64,000 nt of DNA from an uncultured SAR116 cluster alpha proteobacterium (GTDB lineage: Bacteria; Pseudomonadota; Alphaproteobacteria; Puniceispirillales; Puniceispirillaceae): the NCBI GenBank assembly GCA_902559985.1, contig CACEJY010000005.1, positions 1 through 64,000 on the forward strand, given 5' to 3'. The first letter of the stretch is position 1. Every line of letters begins with the position of its first letter. Position numbers and translations under genes: made by a program. Below, one piece after another: positions 1 to 9,448 of the stretch. The notes under the pieces were generated by a model. That model saw only the letters and a program-made list of their open reading frames with translations. It ran no database searches and was not told the DNA's origin.

Positions 1-405
1 AGACAGAAAAAGAGCAATTCGATCAATAAAACTATTTGGTCGAATTGCCGCAGCCACACCAAGTGGCACTGATAGTAAAATCGCAAATGTTATGGCGCAA
101 ACGCCCAAAGTCATCGTTGTCGGCAAACGCTCACCAATTAGAGCGCTTACATCAGTTCTGAAATAATAGCTTTTTCCAAGATCACCAGCAGCTGCACGCT
201 GCAGCCAATCAAAATATTGGACTAAAATTGGACGGTCAAATCCGTATAACTGTCTGATAGCCTCAATGTCAGCATCAGATGCTGTTTCACCAGCCATCGC
301 AATCGCCGGATCACTGGACAGATATAAAAGCCCAAAACTAATGAAAGACACCGTTAGCGCCACCAGGGCTGCTAGGGCTAACCGCTTGAGCGTGTAATAT
401 AGCAT
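1..405 (-). CDS. ABC transporter permease, DppB/OppB type (partial, runs off the left edge)
   Basis: Own reverse translation from ATG at 405: MLYYTLKRLALAALVALTVSFISFGLLYLSSDPAIAMAGETASDADIEAIRQLYGFDRPILVQYFDWLQRAAAGDLGKSYYFR, the typical N-terminus of a dipeptide/nickel permease; adjacent to a family-5 binding protein. Confidence 0.85.
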   Translation of the reverse strand, partial: MLYYTLKRLALAALVALTVSFISFGLLYLSSDPAIAMAGETASDADIEAIRQLYGFDRPILVQYFDWLQRAAAGDLGKSYYFRTDVSALIGERLPTTMTLGVCAITFAILLSVPLGVAAAIRPNSFIDRIALFLS

Positions 406-475
406 TTTAGAATACCCATAAAATGAACATGCTAATCAGCTGCGCACCAGAGCGATGCGCAGCTGATTATTTTCT

Positions 476-2002
476 TTACATCCACTTTGCGGTGAAGAAG
501 CGCGGTATTTCATCAGGAGTTGGATTGAAATCAACATCCTTAGAAAAAGCGTACCAAGTGTTGTAAGACCACAACGGGAACATAAAAACTTCACCGGTGA
601 TTCTTGACAAGGCAGCTTTATAAGCGGCTTTTCTCACATTTGCATCAACAGATGTGTCACCTATTCCTAGCTGCTTTATTACTTCTGGATCCTTCGAATA
701 ATCATCCTTACCACCTGATTGAAAATGGCTCGTAATTGCTGAAACATCATTTATCGAGTAGGAGCCCCAAGTGCCAAAGTTAAATGGAGAACCACCGCTT
801 TGGACTTTATCCCTAAAAGCTGCATATTTCAGATATTCCAATTTAGCCTTGATACCCACAGCATTCAGGTTGTTAATCATTGCCTCAGCGTAGTCACGAT
901 TTCTATAGGCAAGGAATGGGATCTCAAATCCGTTCGGATAACCAGCGTCGGCAAGTAGCTTCTTAGCCTTTTCTGGGTTGTAGTCATAATTCGGAACATC
1001 TTGTGTGCAGCCGAACTGTGATGGAAAACAGAGTGAATTCACAACTATTGATTCGCCCTGCACGAGAGATTTAACAATACCCTCACGGTCAATAGAATGA
1101 GCAACGGCACGCCTAACCCGAACGTCATTCATTGGGTTTTTGCTGTGTCTACCCATCGCATCAAAGTTTAAATATCCAATACGCATGGTTGAAGAATTCT
1201 TGACGGTAAAAGCGCCTTGCGACTTAATTCGTTCCGCCTGGTCAGGCTTGACCTTCCAGATCCAATCAATACCACCTGAAAAAAGCTCAGCAAGTTGAGT
1301 ATTGCTCTCAGCAATGGTTCGGATCACGATGTTCCCAATGCTTGCTTGACCCTTTGGACTTGAGGCATGATAGCCATCATATTTTTTGAATTTATAGCGT
1401 TTGCCGGGTTCAACGCTCGTGACCTGGTACGGACCTGTGCCCACTGGCTTCAATGCCATTCCTTCAGGACCATTCTTGCTATAATAATCATTTGGATACA
1501 TCACAAGTGGACCTGATAAGAATTCAAGCGCTGCGGGAAATTCTTTTTTCAAATTCAGTTGGACCTTGTATTCGCCAAGCTTTTCAGCGTTGTTCCACCA
1601 ATTCACATTCCGTGCAGGCTTGGCGCCATTTGCCGGATCTCCAAGATAATTCAATGTGAACACAACATCATCGGCGTCAAACTTTTCACCATTGTGAAAC
1701 TTCACGCCTTTACGAAGGTCAAACTGAAGCGTTTTTGAGTCCACCCACTTGTACGCTGTAGCAAGGTTTGGCAAATACTCGTTAGTTTTTGGATCGCGAT
1801 ACAACAACCCATCCCAGACCATCCTTGAAATCACAATACCTTCCCGTGCTGTATTGTAATAGTTGTCAATTGACTCAAGCTCTCGATCAATTGCAACGTT
1901 CAATGTATCATTTGACTTGCCGGCATGCGCTGCGGTTGATACCCCCGCCGCGAGCAATGCGCCCACAAGTAGCTTTGAAAAATGCTTGTTCACAACCATC
2001 AA
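476..2002 (-). CDS. Extracellular solute-binding protein family 5 (dipeptide/oligopeptide ABC transporter)
   Basis: 508 aa ORF with signal peptide (LLVGALLAAGVSTAAHA) and SBP_bac_5 motifs (VRRAVAHSIDREGIV, YNPEKAKKLLADAGYPNG). Confidence 0.92.
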   Translation of the reverse strand: MMVVNKHFSKLLVGALLAAGVSTAAHAGKSNDTLNVAIDRELESIDNYYNTAREGIVISRMVWDGLLYRDPKTNEYLPNLATAYKWVDSKTLQFDLRKGVKFHNGEKFDADDVVFTLNYLGDPANGAKPARNVNWWNNAEKLGEYKVQLNLKKEFPAALEFLSGPLVMYPNDYYSKNGPEGMALKPVGTGPYQVTSVEPGKRYKFKKYDGYHASSPKGQASIGNIVIRTIAESNTQLAELFSGGIDWIWKVKPDQAERIKSQGAFTVKNSSTMRIGYLNFDAMGRHSKNPMNDVRVRRAVAHSIDREGIVKSLVQGESIVVNSLCFPSQFGCTQDVPNYDYNPEKAKKLLADAGYPNGFEIPFLAYRNRDYAEAMINNLNAVGIKAKLEYLKYAAFRDKVQSGGSPFNFGTWGSYSINDVSAITSHFQSGGKDDYSKDPEVIKQLGIGDTSVDANVRKAAYKAALSRITGEVFMFPLWSYNTWYAFSKDVDFNPTPDEIPRFFTAKWM

Positions 2003-2234
2003 ACTCTCCCTTCGAATACATGATTCGTATTTTTTTTACTTTTATAACTCACAATCTTAACCATACCTTTCGACGGGTGTCGAGGCTCAAAAACCGATTA
2101 ATAAAGTTACAGGCTTATAATTTATTTGAGAAGCTAGTGACCGCCGAACAGATTCAACCGTAATTTAGATTTTTGTTTTTGGTTGCATCATCGCTTTGCA
2201 GGCACCATAATTTCCAATTATATTCCTGCCTTCT

Positions 2235-3242
2235 GTGCTTTTCGATGGTTTGCCACACCTTGCCGCACAGGACAGAGCCTCGGATATCAATTTGACACCA
2301 AATACGAATAAAACAAAGACACCTTTTTTGAGACAGATTTCAAGCAAAGATAAAGCCTTGCAATCTGTATTCTGGATGCTTGTTTCATGCGTTGCACTAT
2401 CAGTTTTAGCTGGCCTTGGTCGTTTACTTGGGCAATATGAGGTCAATGCATTCCAAACAGTTTTTTGCCGTCTATTTTTTGCCTTTCTTGTTATGCTTCC
2501 AATGGTCATGCATCTGGGCTTTAAGAAAGTTGCAACTGTCCAGATTAAAATATATTTAATCAGAACCCTTTCCGGCATTGTGGCAATGTGGACATGGTTT
2601 TACGCAGTAACACTCATTCCGATCGGCGAGCAGACAGCGCTGAGCTTTCTGGCCCCACTGTTCACAACTGTTGGAGCTGCATTCTTGTTAAGAGAAACGG
2701 TGCGTGCGCGCCGGTGGGCAGCAATCATCATTGGTTTTATTGGCGCACTTATTATCATCCGGCCGGGCATTATTGAGGTTAGCATCGGGCACTGGATTTC
2801 TATATTATCCGCAATTGCAATGGGCTGTTCAGCATTGGCAATTAAAAAGCTGACAAGTCAGGACAATCCATTAATCATTGTCTTTATTTCTCACATTATA
2901 ATGATGCCCATGGCTCTTATACCGGCACTTTTGGTATGGGAGTGGCACGTCCCCGAGGTATGGTTTATCCTGATTGCCACCGGCCCTTTTGCAGTTATTG
3001 GTCATTTCACCCTCGCCAAAGCCTTTTCCCTTGCCGATGCGTCCTTCGTTGTGGGGGTTGATTATGCCCGATTGCCATTTGCCGTAATGTTTGGTTGGAT
3101 CCTCTTTGGTGAATTAACCGATATCTGGACATGGGTAGGAGCGAGCGTGATTTTTGTTTCTTCCTTCTATGTTATTCAAAGGGAAATGCGTGCCAAGAAA
3201 ACCGCCAATAAAAAACAAGCTTTGATAATCGAGAAGGGGTAA
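2235..3242 (+). CDS. EamA/DMT family transporter (true start may be internal)
   Basis: Multi-TM protein with two EamA repeats; C-terminus WTWVGASVIFVSSFYVIQRE. Confidence 0.88.
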   Translation: MLFDGLPHLAAQDRASDINLTPNTNKTKTPFLRQISSKDKALQSVFWMLVSCVALSVLAGLGRLLGQYEVNAFQTVFCRLFFAFLVMLPMVMHLGFKKVATVQIKIYLIRTLSGIVAMWTWFYAVTLIPIGEQTALSFLAPLFTTVGAAFLLRETVRARRWAAIIIGFIGALIIIRPGIIEVSIGHWISILSAIAMGCSALAIKKLTSQDNPLIIVFISHIIMMPMALIPALLVWEWHVPEVWFILIATGPFAVIGHFTLAKAFSLADASFVVGVDYARLPFAVMFGWILFGELTDIWTWVGASVIFVSSFYVIQREMRAKKTANKKQALIIEKG

Positions 3243-3246
3243 TACT

Positions 3247-4431
3247 ATGACACAGCCATTATCGAACAAGCTAACTCTGTTGGATTGGCTTGACACTCAA
3301 GAAGACAATATGGTGACCCTGCTTAGGGACCTTGTGAACATTGACAGCAACAGCTTTGACAAGGCTGGAGTTGATCGCGTTGCTGACCGTCTTGGCGAGT
3401 TCTTTGATGAACAGTCGATTCCATTTGAAACTATTCCAATTGAAACACATGGCGACGGTATGCGCGCGGTTGTGGCTGGCGGTAATGGCAATCGTCCTAT
3501 TTTGCTTTGCGGGCATCGCGATACAGTGTTTCCAACAGGCGAGGTTGAAAAACGGCCGTTTGAAGTGCGTGATGGTAAGGCCTACGGCCCTGGCGTCGCC
3601 GATATGAAACCTGGCCTTGTGATCAACGCATTCATTATGGCAGCATTTAACAAATTTGGCGGCCACCCGAATCCAATTGTTGGGCTATTTACCGGTGATG
3701 AGGAAATTGGTTCACCAACATCTCAAGATGTGATCATTGCCGAAGCGAAAAAAGCGCGCCTTGCTTTCAATAGTGAACCCGGGCGACCAAGTGGAAACAT
3801 TGTCACCAAGCGCAAAGGTGGAATTTTCTGTCATTGTGATATTTATGGTGTGGCGGCACATTCAGGGGGTTTTTTTGAAGAGGGACGCAGTGCAATTGAG
3901 GAACTTGCCCGAAAGATTCAAGCCCTTCATGCCCTTACCGATCTAGACCGCGGTATCACCCTGAATGTTGGGCTAGTTGCTGGTGGACAGTCAGTAAATA
4001 CCGTGGCAGCCGAAGCAAGCTGCGACATTGATATCCGTTATCGTGAGAGCGCTGATAGGGATAAGATTTTAGAGAAGGTTCATGAGATTTGTCAAAAAAC
4101 AAGTGTTGATGGCACAAGCTCGGTAATAGCAGTGCGGGGTGAGTTTCATCCGCTAAACCCATCAACCCAATCGAATGAATTATTCGAAGTTTACGCCAAA
4201 ATAGCGGCCACGCGCAATATCACCATCAAAGGTGAACATTCAGGCGGCTGTGCCGATAGCGGCTTTATCGCAGGTGTTGGGACGCCAGTTATTTGCGGAG
4301 TTGGACCAATTGGCGGCAATTACCATCGCGCCGATGAATGGATGCGAATTGACAGTCTAACCGAGAGGGCAAAGCTTATCGCCGAAACGATTTTAACCCT
4401 TACCAACCAGACCACAAAAACTGGCCTCTAG
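3247..4431 (+). CDS. M20 family metallopeptidase (carboxypeptidase G2/ArgE-DapE-like)
   Basis: GHRDTVFPTGE, GVADMKPG, TGDEEIGSP, NSEPGRPSG, HSGGCADSGF motifs. Confidence 0.9.
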   Translation: MTQPLSNKLTLLDWLDTQEDNMVTLLRDLVNIDSNSFDKAGVDRVADRLGEFFDEQSIPFETIPIETHGDGMRAVVAGGNGNRPILLCGHRDTVFPTGEVEKRPFEVRDGKAYGPGVADMKPGLVINAFIMAAFNKFGGHPNPIVGLFTGDEEIGSPTSQDVIIAEAKKARLAFNSEPGRPSGNIVTKRKGGIFCHCDIYGVAAHSGGFFEEGRSAIEELARKIQALHALTDLDRGITLNVGLVAGGQSVNTVAAEASCDIDIRYRESADRDKILEKVHEICQKTSVDGTSSVIAVRGEFHPLNPSTQSNELFEVYAKIAATRNITIKGEHSGGCADSGFIAGVGTPVICGVGPIGGNYHRADEWMRIDSLTERAKLIAETILTLTNQTTKTGL

Positions 4432-4483
4432 GAAATATACGTTTGTCCCTAGAAAATCTTCAACTCCGATTTTAGCACCCAAA

Positions 4484-6094
4484 CTAGTTCAATGCAGCCA
4501 TGCCATCTCCTGCCGGATCTGCACCACCGTCCAGTTTGCCATCAAGAAGCCGAATTGCATGGACAATCGGCGTGACATAGCTGGCAGCATAGCGTCTAGT
4601 CTCGTAGCCCTCTTTATTTAGTTCGCTCTCAACGCCGCGGAAAATTCGGTTGGTCAATTCAATAACGTTTGAAGTTGCACAAAACCTTGGAGCGGAAACA
4701 GCGTCCTGTGCGCTCATACTAAAATCAACCATATTCAAAATGGTCTGCAGTACGCCCATCGTGATGGTGGTCCCGCCGGGTGCACCAAGCGCCATGGCAG
4801 GCATACCATCCTTTGAGAGTATCGTTGGACACATGGCGGTAAAGCGCGCCTTACCTGGAGCAAGACTGCCGACACGCCCCGGGCGCGGATCAAACACCAT
4901 CATACAGTTATTGTACATGAATCCCAGCCCATCAGTTATCACGCCCGAAGATGACCCAAGCGAATGCGTAACATTAACAATGTTACCCGCCGAGTCTGCC
5001 ACCACAAGATGAGTTGTGTCCTTGCTTTCAGGGGCGCCAGCATTCATCCGAACAACATTTGCTTTGTGCCCGGCGCGGATTTTAGCTGCTGTTTCGACCG
5101 CTAGTTCCTTGCTTTTTAGACGTTCAAGCGGCACATCTACAAAATTGGGATCCCCCATATTTGAGTCCTTGTCGATGGTTGAATATTTCATCGCTTCAGA
5201 CACCGTTGCAATGTAGCGCGCGGAATTATGGCCCATCGCGGCAAGGTCAAATTGTTCAAGAATATTTAACATTTGCAGGATCATCAGCCCTCCACCAGGG
5301 AGCTGATTGGTGTCTACATCAAAACCGCGATAACTGCCCTTTAAAGGTGCAATCTTAGTCGGCGCACAATCAGCTAGATCATCCTTGGTCAGCAAGCCGC
5401 CATTAGCTTTCATGTCAGCCGCGATCTGATCAGCAACATCGCCATTGTAAAACACCCCAATCCCTTCATCCGCAATCCGCTGATAAAGACGCCCCATATC
5501 TGGGTTCCGGAGGGTTTCTCCAATATTCAAAAGTGTCCCATCATCATGTAGATAAATCTTGCGGGCAGAATCCAGTTCCTTGACCACAGCCACACGTTCA
5601 ATCCGGCCGGCCTGTGCAGGTTGCAACCAGAAAGCGTGGACCCTCGGTCTTACCTCAAATCCGTCCATGCAATAATCGATTGCTGGCCTCATTAATGTGC
5701 CAAGTGGCATTGTGCCATAAGTTTTAAGAGCTGTATCAAAGGCCTGCAAGGTCATTGGTGAGGTCATCGATTTATACCCAAATTCATTCAGCTGACCTTT
5801 GAGGACAAATCCAAAGCCATCGTCACATTCGCGTTCAATCAGATCTTCCCACATATTTGGCGTTGCAGCTTTCGGGGCTTTTCCATGAAAATCGAAAAAA
5901 CTATGCTCGCCCATTTCGCGCATAAAAATCTGCATTGAGCCAAAGCCCGCAATGCCGCACATTTGCGGATCAACAACCGTTTGTACCATGGCCGCCGCGA
6001 TCGCTGCATCCATCACATTACCACCAGCATTAAACACATTGAGACCCGCCTCAACCGCTTCAGGTTGGGGTGCTGAAATCATACACCGCGTCAT
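4484..6094 (-). CDS. Gamma-glutamyltransferase family protein
   Basis: AGGNVMDAAIAAAMVQTVVDPQMCGIAGFG near N-terminus; catalytic-Thr region KDTTHLVVADSAGNIVNVTHSLGSSSG; LAPGKARFTAMCPTI. No obvious signal peptide. Confidence 0.9.
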   Translation of the reverse strand: MTRCMISAPQPEAVEAGLNVFNAGGNVMDAAIAAAMVQTVVDPQMCGIAGFGSMQIFMREMGEHSFFDFHGKAPKAATPNMWEDLIERECDDGFGFVLKGQLNEFGYKSMTSPMTLQAFDTALKTYGTMPLGTLMRPAIDYCMDGFEVRPRVHAFWLQPAQAGRIERVAVVKELDSARKIYLHDDGTLLNIGETLRNPDMGRLYQRIADEGIGVFYNGDVADQIAADMKANGGLLTKDDLADCAPTKIAPLKGSYRGFDVDTNQLPGGGLMILQMLNILEQFDLAAMGHNSARYIATVSEAMKYSTIDKDSNMGDPNFVDVPLERLKSKELAVETAAKIRAGHKANVVRMNAGAPESKDTTHLVVADSAGNIVNVTHSLGSSSGVITDGLGFMYNNCMMVFDPRPGRVGSLAPGKARFTAMCPTILSKDGMPAMALGAPGGTTITMGVLQTILNMVDFSMSAQDAVSAPRFCATSNVIELTNRIFRGVESELNKEGYETRRYAASYVTPIVHAIRLLDGKLDGGADPAGDGMAALN

Positions 6095-6262
6095 TTATTC
6101 AACCCCTGTTTACTAATCTATGACTTACAACAACTAAACCATAGACCTATTTCAAACCAATTTACCAGAGTGCTTGATCGTCCTTTTGTGAAGTTAATTA
6201 CTTGTCCTTCGAATAATCATGGCGTTAGCATTAGAGTCAGATTTGGTTGTGAGGGGTTTAAA

Positions 6263-7402
6263 ATGGATATCACAAATCTGGATTTTGATGACGAGGCAAT
6301 GCTAGTCGGGTTGCAACGGTGGGTCGTCTGTGAGAGCCCAAGCTATGATCCGTGTGCGGTAAACAGAATGCAAGACCTGGCCGCACATGATCTTGCAGTC
6401 ATGGGAGCATCTATTGAACGGATTAACCCACATCATTCAGTTGGTGACTGTATTCGCGCTCGATTTCCCCATTCCAGTCCCGACCAACCCGGCCTACTAA
6501 TCCTCGGCCACATGGATACGGTTCACCCCCTTGGCACGCTCGAGCACTTGCCCGTCAAACGTGATGGTAATTTATGTTTTGGGCCGGGCATTTGCGATAT
6601 GAAAGGCGGCAATTATCTTGCACTTGAGGCTATCCGGCAGTTGAACAGGATCGGGGCTAAAACGCCACTACCCATCACAGTTCTCTTGACTTCTGATGAG
6701 GAAATTGGGTCGCCACATACAAGGCATTTAATCGAGGCAGAAGCAACCCGGGCAAAGGCCGTGCTCATCCCCGAACCTGCTCGGAAAGGCAATGGTGTTA
6801 CATCGGGCCGGTACGCGGTCGCGCGTTATAATGTTAGCACCTACGGCAAACCCAGCCATGCCGGTTTGCGCCTTTCTGAGGGCCGATCTGCGATTCGAAA
6901 AATGGCTTCACACATTATTGATATTGAAGCGATGACCAGTGATGATTGCACATTTTCAGTTGGTGTTATGAATTCTGGAAAATGGGTGAATTGTGTCTCA
7001 TCCGAGGCCACGGCCGAAGTGCTATCCATGTCCAAACGCCAGCAGGATCTTGATGATGGTATCAAAAAAATGTTGGCCTTTAATGATCCTGATGGTGATG
7101 TCATGACCAAAGTATCGGTGGGGCTTACTAGGCCCGTTTGGACCGCATCAGAAACAGGCTTAAAACTGGTTGATCTTGCCAAAAGACTCTCCACCCAGCT
7201 TGGCCAGCCCTTCCATCATGAAAGTTCCGGTGGCGGCAGCGACGGTAATTTCACCGGTGCAATGGGCGTTCCAACACTTGACGGACTTGGGGTTGCCGGT
7301 GACAAATATCACACGCTTGAAGAGCATATTAAAATTGATAGCCTATCAATGCGTGGCAAGATGATGGCTGGACTTTTGATGGGTATAAAGCACGACCTTT
7401 AA
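6263..7402 (+). CDS. M20 family metallopeptidase
   Basis: ORF opens at 6170; the family-like start is MDITNLDFDDEAM. GHMDTVHPLGT, GPGICDMKGG, TSDEEIGSP, ESSGGGSDGNF motifs. Confidence 0.88.
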   Translation: MDITNLDFDDEAMLVGLQRWVVCESPSYDPCAVNRMQDLAAHDLAVMGASIERINPHHSVGDCIRARFPHSSPDQPGLLILGHMDTVHPLGTLEHLPVKRDGNLCFGPGICDMKGGNYLALEAIRQLNRIGAKTPLPITVLLTSDEEIGSPHTRHLIEAEATRAKAVLIPEPARKGNGVTSGRYAVARYNVSTYGKPSHAGLRLSEGRSAIRKMASHIIDIEAMTSDDCTFSVGVMNSGKWVNCVSSEATAEVLSMSKRQQDLDDGIKKMLAFNDPDGDVMTKVSVGLTRPVWTASETGLKLVDLAKRLSTQLGQPFHHESSGGGSDGNFTGAMGVPTLDGLGVAGDKYHTLEEHIKIDSLSMRGKMMAGLLMGIKHDL

Positions 7403-7463
7403 CCAACATCCCGCAAACAAAAATTCCAAGACATTAGAATTCATAGGCTAATAGGAGATCCCT

Positions 7464-8234
7464 GTGACTGAAACAAAGTTATCCACCCACACTCTAGATA
7501 CCTTGTATCTGCGTGATAAAAATCTGGTTGACGAGGTTATGGGGCACATGACATTTACTGATGCGATGTTCTATCACATCATGGGAGTAACTCCCTCGCC
7601 AGGTCAACGCGCAGTTTTGGATGCAGTGCTCGTTACATTGATGGAACATGGTTTTACCCCAAGTGCTATTGCCGCGCGGATGACTTATCTATCGGCTCCT
7701 GAGGCCCTGCAATCAGCGGTTGCCGCAGGATTGTTGAATGTAGCCAGCCAGTTCATTGGCACAATGGAGAACGCTGCAAAGATTCTTGGAGAAATTGACG
7801 CCGACCCTGAAGGCAACGATGCTGCCTGCCGCCGCATTGTCCAGCAGCATCGCGAGCAGGGCCAGCATATGCCCGGCTTTGGCCATCATTTGCACCGCCC
7901 GGATGACCCGCGCACACCAAAATTATTTGCCATTGCAATGGCGCATGATGATATCGATAAAAAACCGATAGAAATGATTCAACGGCTTGGCAGCACAGTG
8001 GACCAAATTTATGACAAACATCTGACCATCAACGCCACTGGTGCCACCGCCGCGGTACTAATGGGGGCAGGGATACCAGTAGGGATCATGCGCGGCTTTG
8101 CGGTTATTTCACGCGCCGCCGGTCTTGTGGCACATGTCATGGAGGAGCAGGTCAGCCCAACTGGACGTCATATATGGGATCTTATTGATGGTAGCATTCC
8201 CTACACGGGTGAAGCGCTGAAAAAAAACAACTAA
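7464..8234 (+). CDS. Citrate-synthase-fold lyase, citryl-CoA lyase-like
   Basis: 256 aa; MTFTDAMFYHIMGVTPSPGQRAVLDAVLVTLMEHG and MPGFGHHLHRPDDPRTPKLF are typical of short citrate synthase/citryl-CoA lyase family proteins. Confidence 0.78.
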   Translation: MTETKLSTHTLDTLYLRDKNLVDEVMGHMTFTDAMFYHIMGVTPSPGQRAVLDAVLVTLMEHGFTPSAIAARMTYLSAPEALQSAVAAGLLNVASQFIGTMENAAKILGEIDADPEGNDAACRRIVQQHREQGQHMPGFGHHLHRPDDPRTPKLFAIAMAHDDIDKKPIEMIQRLGSTVDQIYDKHLTINATGATAAVLMGAGIPVGIMRGFAVISRAAGLVAHVMEEQVSPTGRHIWDLIDGSIPYTGEALKKNN

Positions 8235-9202
8235 ACACCTTCCAGAGCGTTCATATGCTGGCAAACGCTCTCACCAAGTGCATCCAGATCATAACCGCCC
8301 TCCAGCAGACTGATTAACCGCAATGCGCCAATATCATCGGCAGAATGAGTTGCGGCATCAATGATATCATTTGTCAGAATGCCAAAGTCTTCGCTGGCCA
8401 TTTGCAAACCACCAAGCGGATCTGCCTCATGCGCATCAAACCCTGCCGAAATAATGATCAGTTCTGGACGCGCTTCAACAACTGACGGCAGCAAGTGATC
8501 GCGCCAACCAGAGCGCACACCGGCCCCGCCGGTCCCATGGGCCAATGGTAAGTTAAAGATATTCTGGTAGGCGCCCATTTCATCATGCGCCCCCGTACCA
8601 GGGAAAAGTGGCATTTGATGAGATGAGGCGTAAAACAAACTGCCATCATTCCAAAAACAAGCCTGGGTACCGTTACCGTGGTGAACGTCAAAATCAACCA
8701 CCGCAACCCGGTTGATTCCCCATTTCTCCTGTGCATGGCGTGCCGCAATGGCCGCACTCGAAAACAGACAAAAACCCATTGCCTTTTCAGGTTCGGCATG
8801 ATGGCCGGGCGGTCGCATCAAACTAAAAGCGGTGCTCGCCTTGTCAGTCATGACCATATCAACCGCCACACAGGCACCACCAACTGCACGCAATGCGCAT
8901 TCATAACCCCGTTTGCTGGCCCATGTATCCGCATCTAGTGGTGCCGCCTCTTCCGAAGATCCAGCAACATCACACACCATGTCGATATATGATTCGCTAT
9001 GAATTAGTTTCAACTGATCACGTTTTGCAAGTGGTGCCGTAACACGCTGCCATGATTGATAGTCATCACCAATATGGTCTAATATCGCCGCATAGCGTTC
9101 GGGCCGTTCAGGGTGGCCAGGTGGCACATCATGCTTGGCTGATATTTCATGCGTAATCAAGGCAGGTATCATCACATTTTCCCTTTGATAGGCTGAGTTC
9201 AC
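8231..9202 (-). CDS. Histone deacetylase family protein (class II-like amidohydrolase)
   Basis: HPERPERYAAI, RPPGHHAEPEKAMGFCLF, VVDFDVHHGNGTQ, SAGFDAHEADPLGG motifs. Confidence 0.92.
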   Translation of the reverse strand: MNSAYQRENVMIPALITHEISAKHDVPPGHPERPERYAAILDHIGDDYQSWQRVTAPLAKRDQLKLIHSESYIDMVCDVAGSSEEAAPLDADTWASKRGYECALRAVGGACVAVDMVMTDKASTAFSLMRPPGHHAEPEKAMGFCLFSSAAIAARHAQEKWGINRVAVVDFDVHHGNGTQACFWNDGSLFYASSHQMPLFPGTGAHDEMGAYQNIFNLPLAHGTGGAGVRSGWRDHLLPSVVEARPELIIISAGFDAHEADPLGGLQMASEDFGILTNDIIDAATHSADDIGALRLISLLEGGYDLDALGESVCQHMNALEGV

Positions 9203-9372
9203 TTACACAATATAAGGAGGTAACTGCCACGTCCACTCTAAGGAAAAAAACAGTCGGGCACTAACAATTTCACACAACCCAAATGTTTGGCCTCAGATAT
9301 GAAATATTTTACATGGAGTGAAAGGGGAGGTTTCTGGGATGATTTTTCCAAGGCAAACCTTTCGAGGTGATT

Positions 9373-9417
9373 CTTGGGGTGTCTTTATCTTGAAAACCTA
9401 TGTAAAAGGCACCAAAT
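9373..9417 (+). promoter_or_regulatory. Candidate heat-shock (RpoH-type) promoter upstream of htpG
   Basis: CTTGGGG at 9373, CTTGAAA at 9389-9395 and CCTATGT at 9397-9403 about 50 nt before htpG; spacing is not ideal for either pair. Confidence 0.3.
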
Positions 9418-9448
9418 CATGAAAGAATCCAACATGAAGGAGCGACGT

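Noticed and set aside
2165-2578. 137-aa minus-strand ORF over the start of the first EamA gene
   Set aside because: Basic, low-structure translation opposite a good coding frame.
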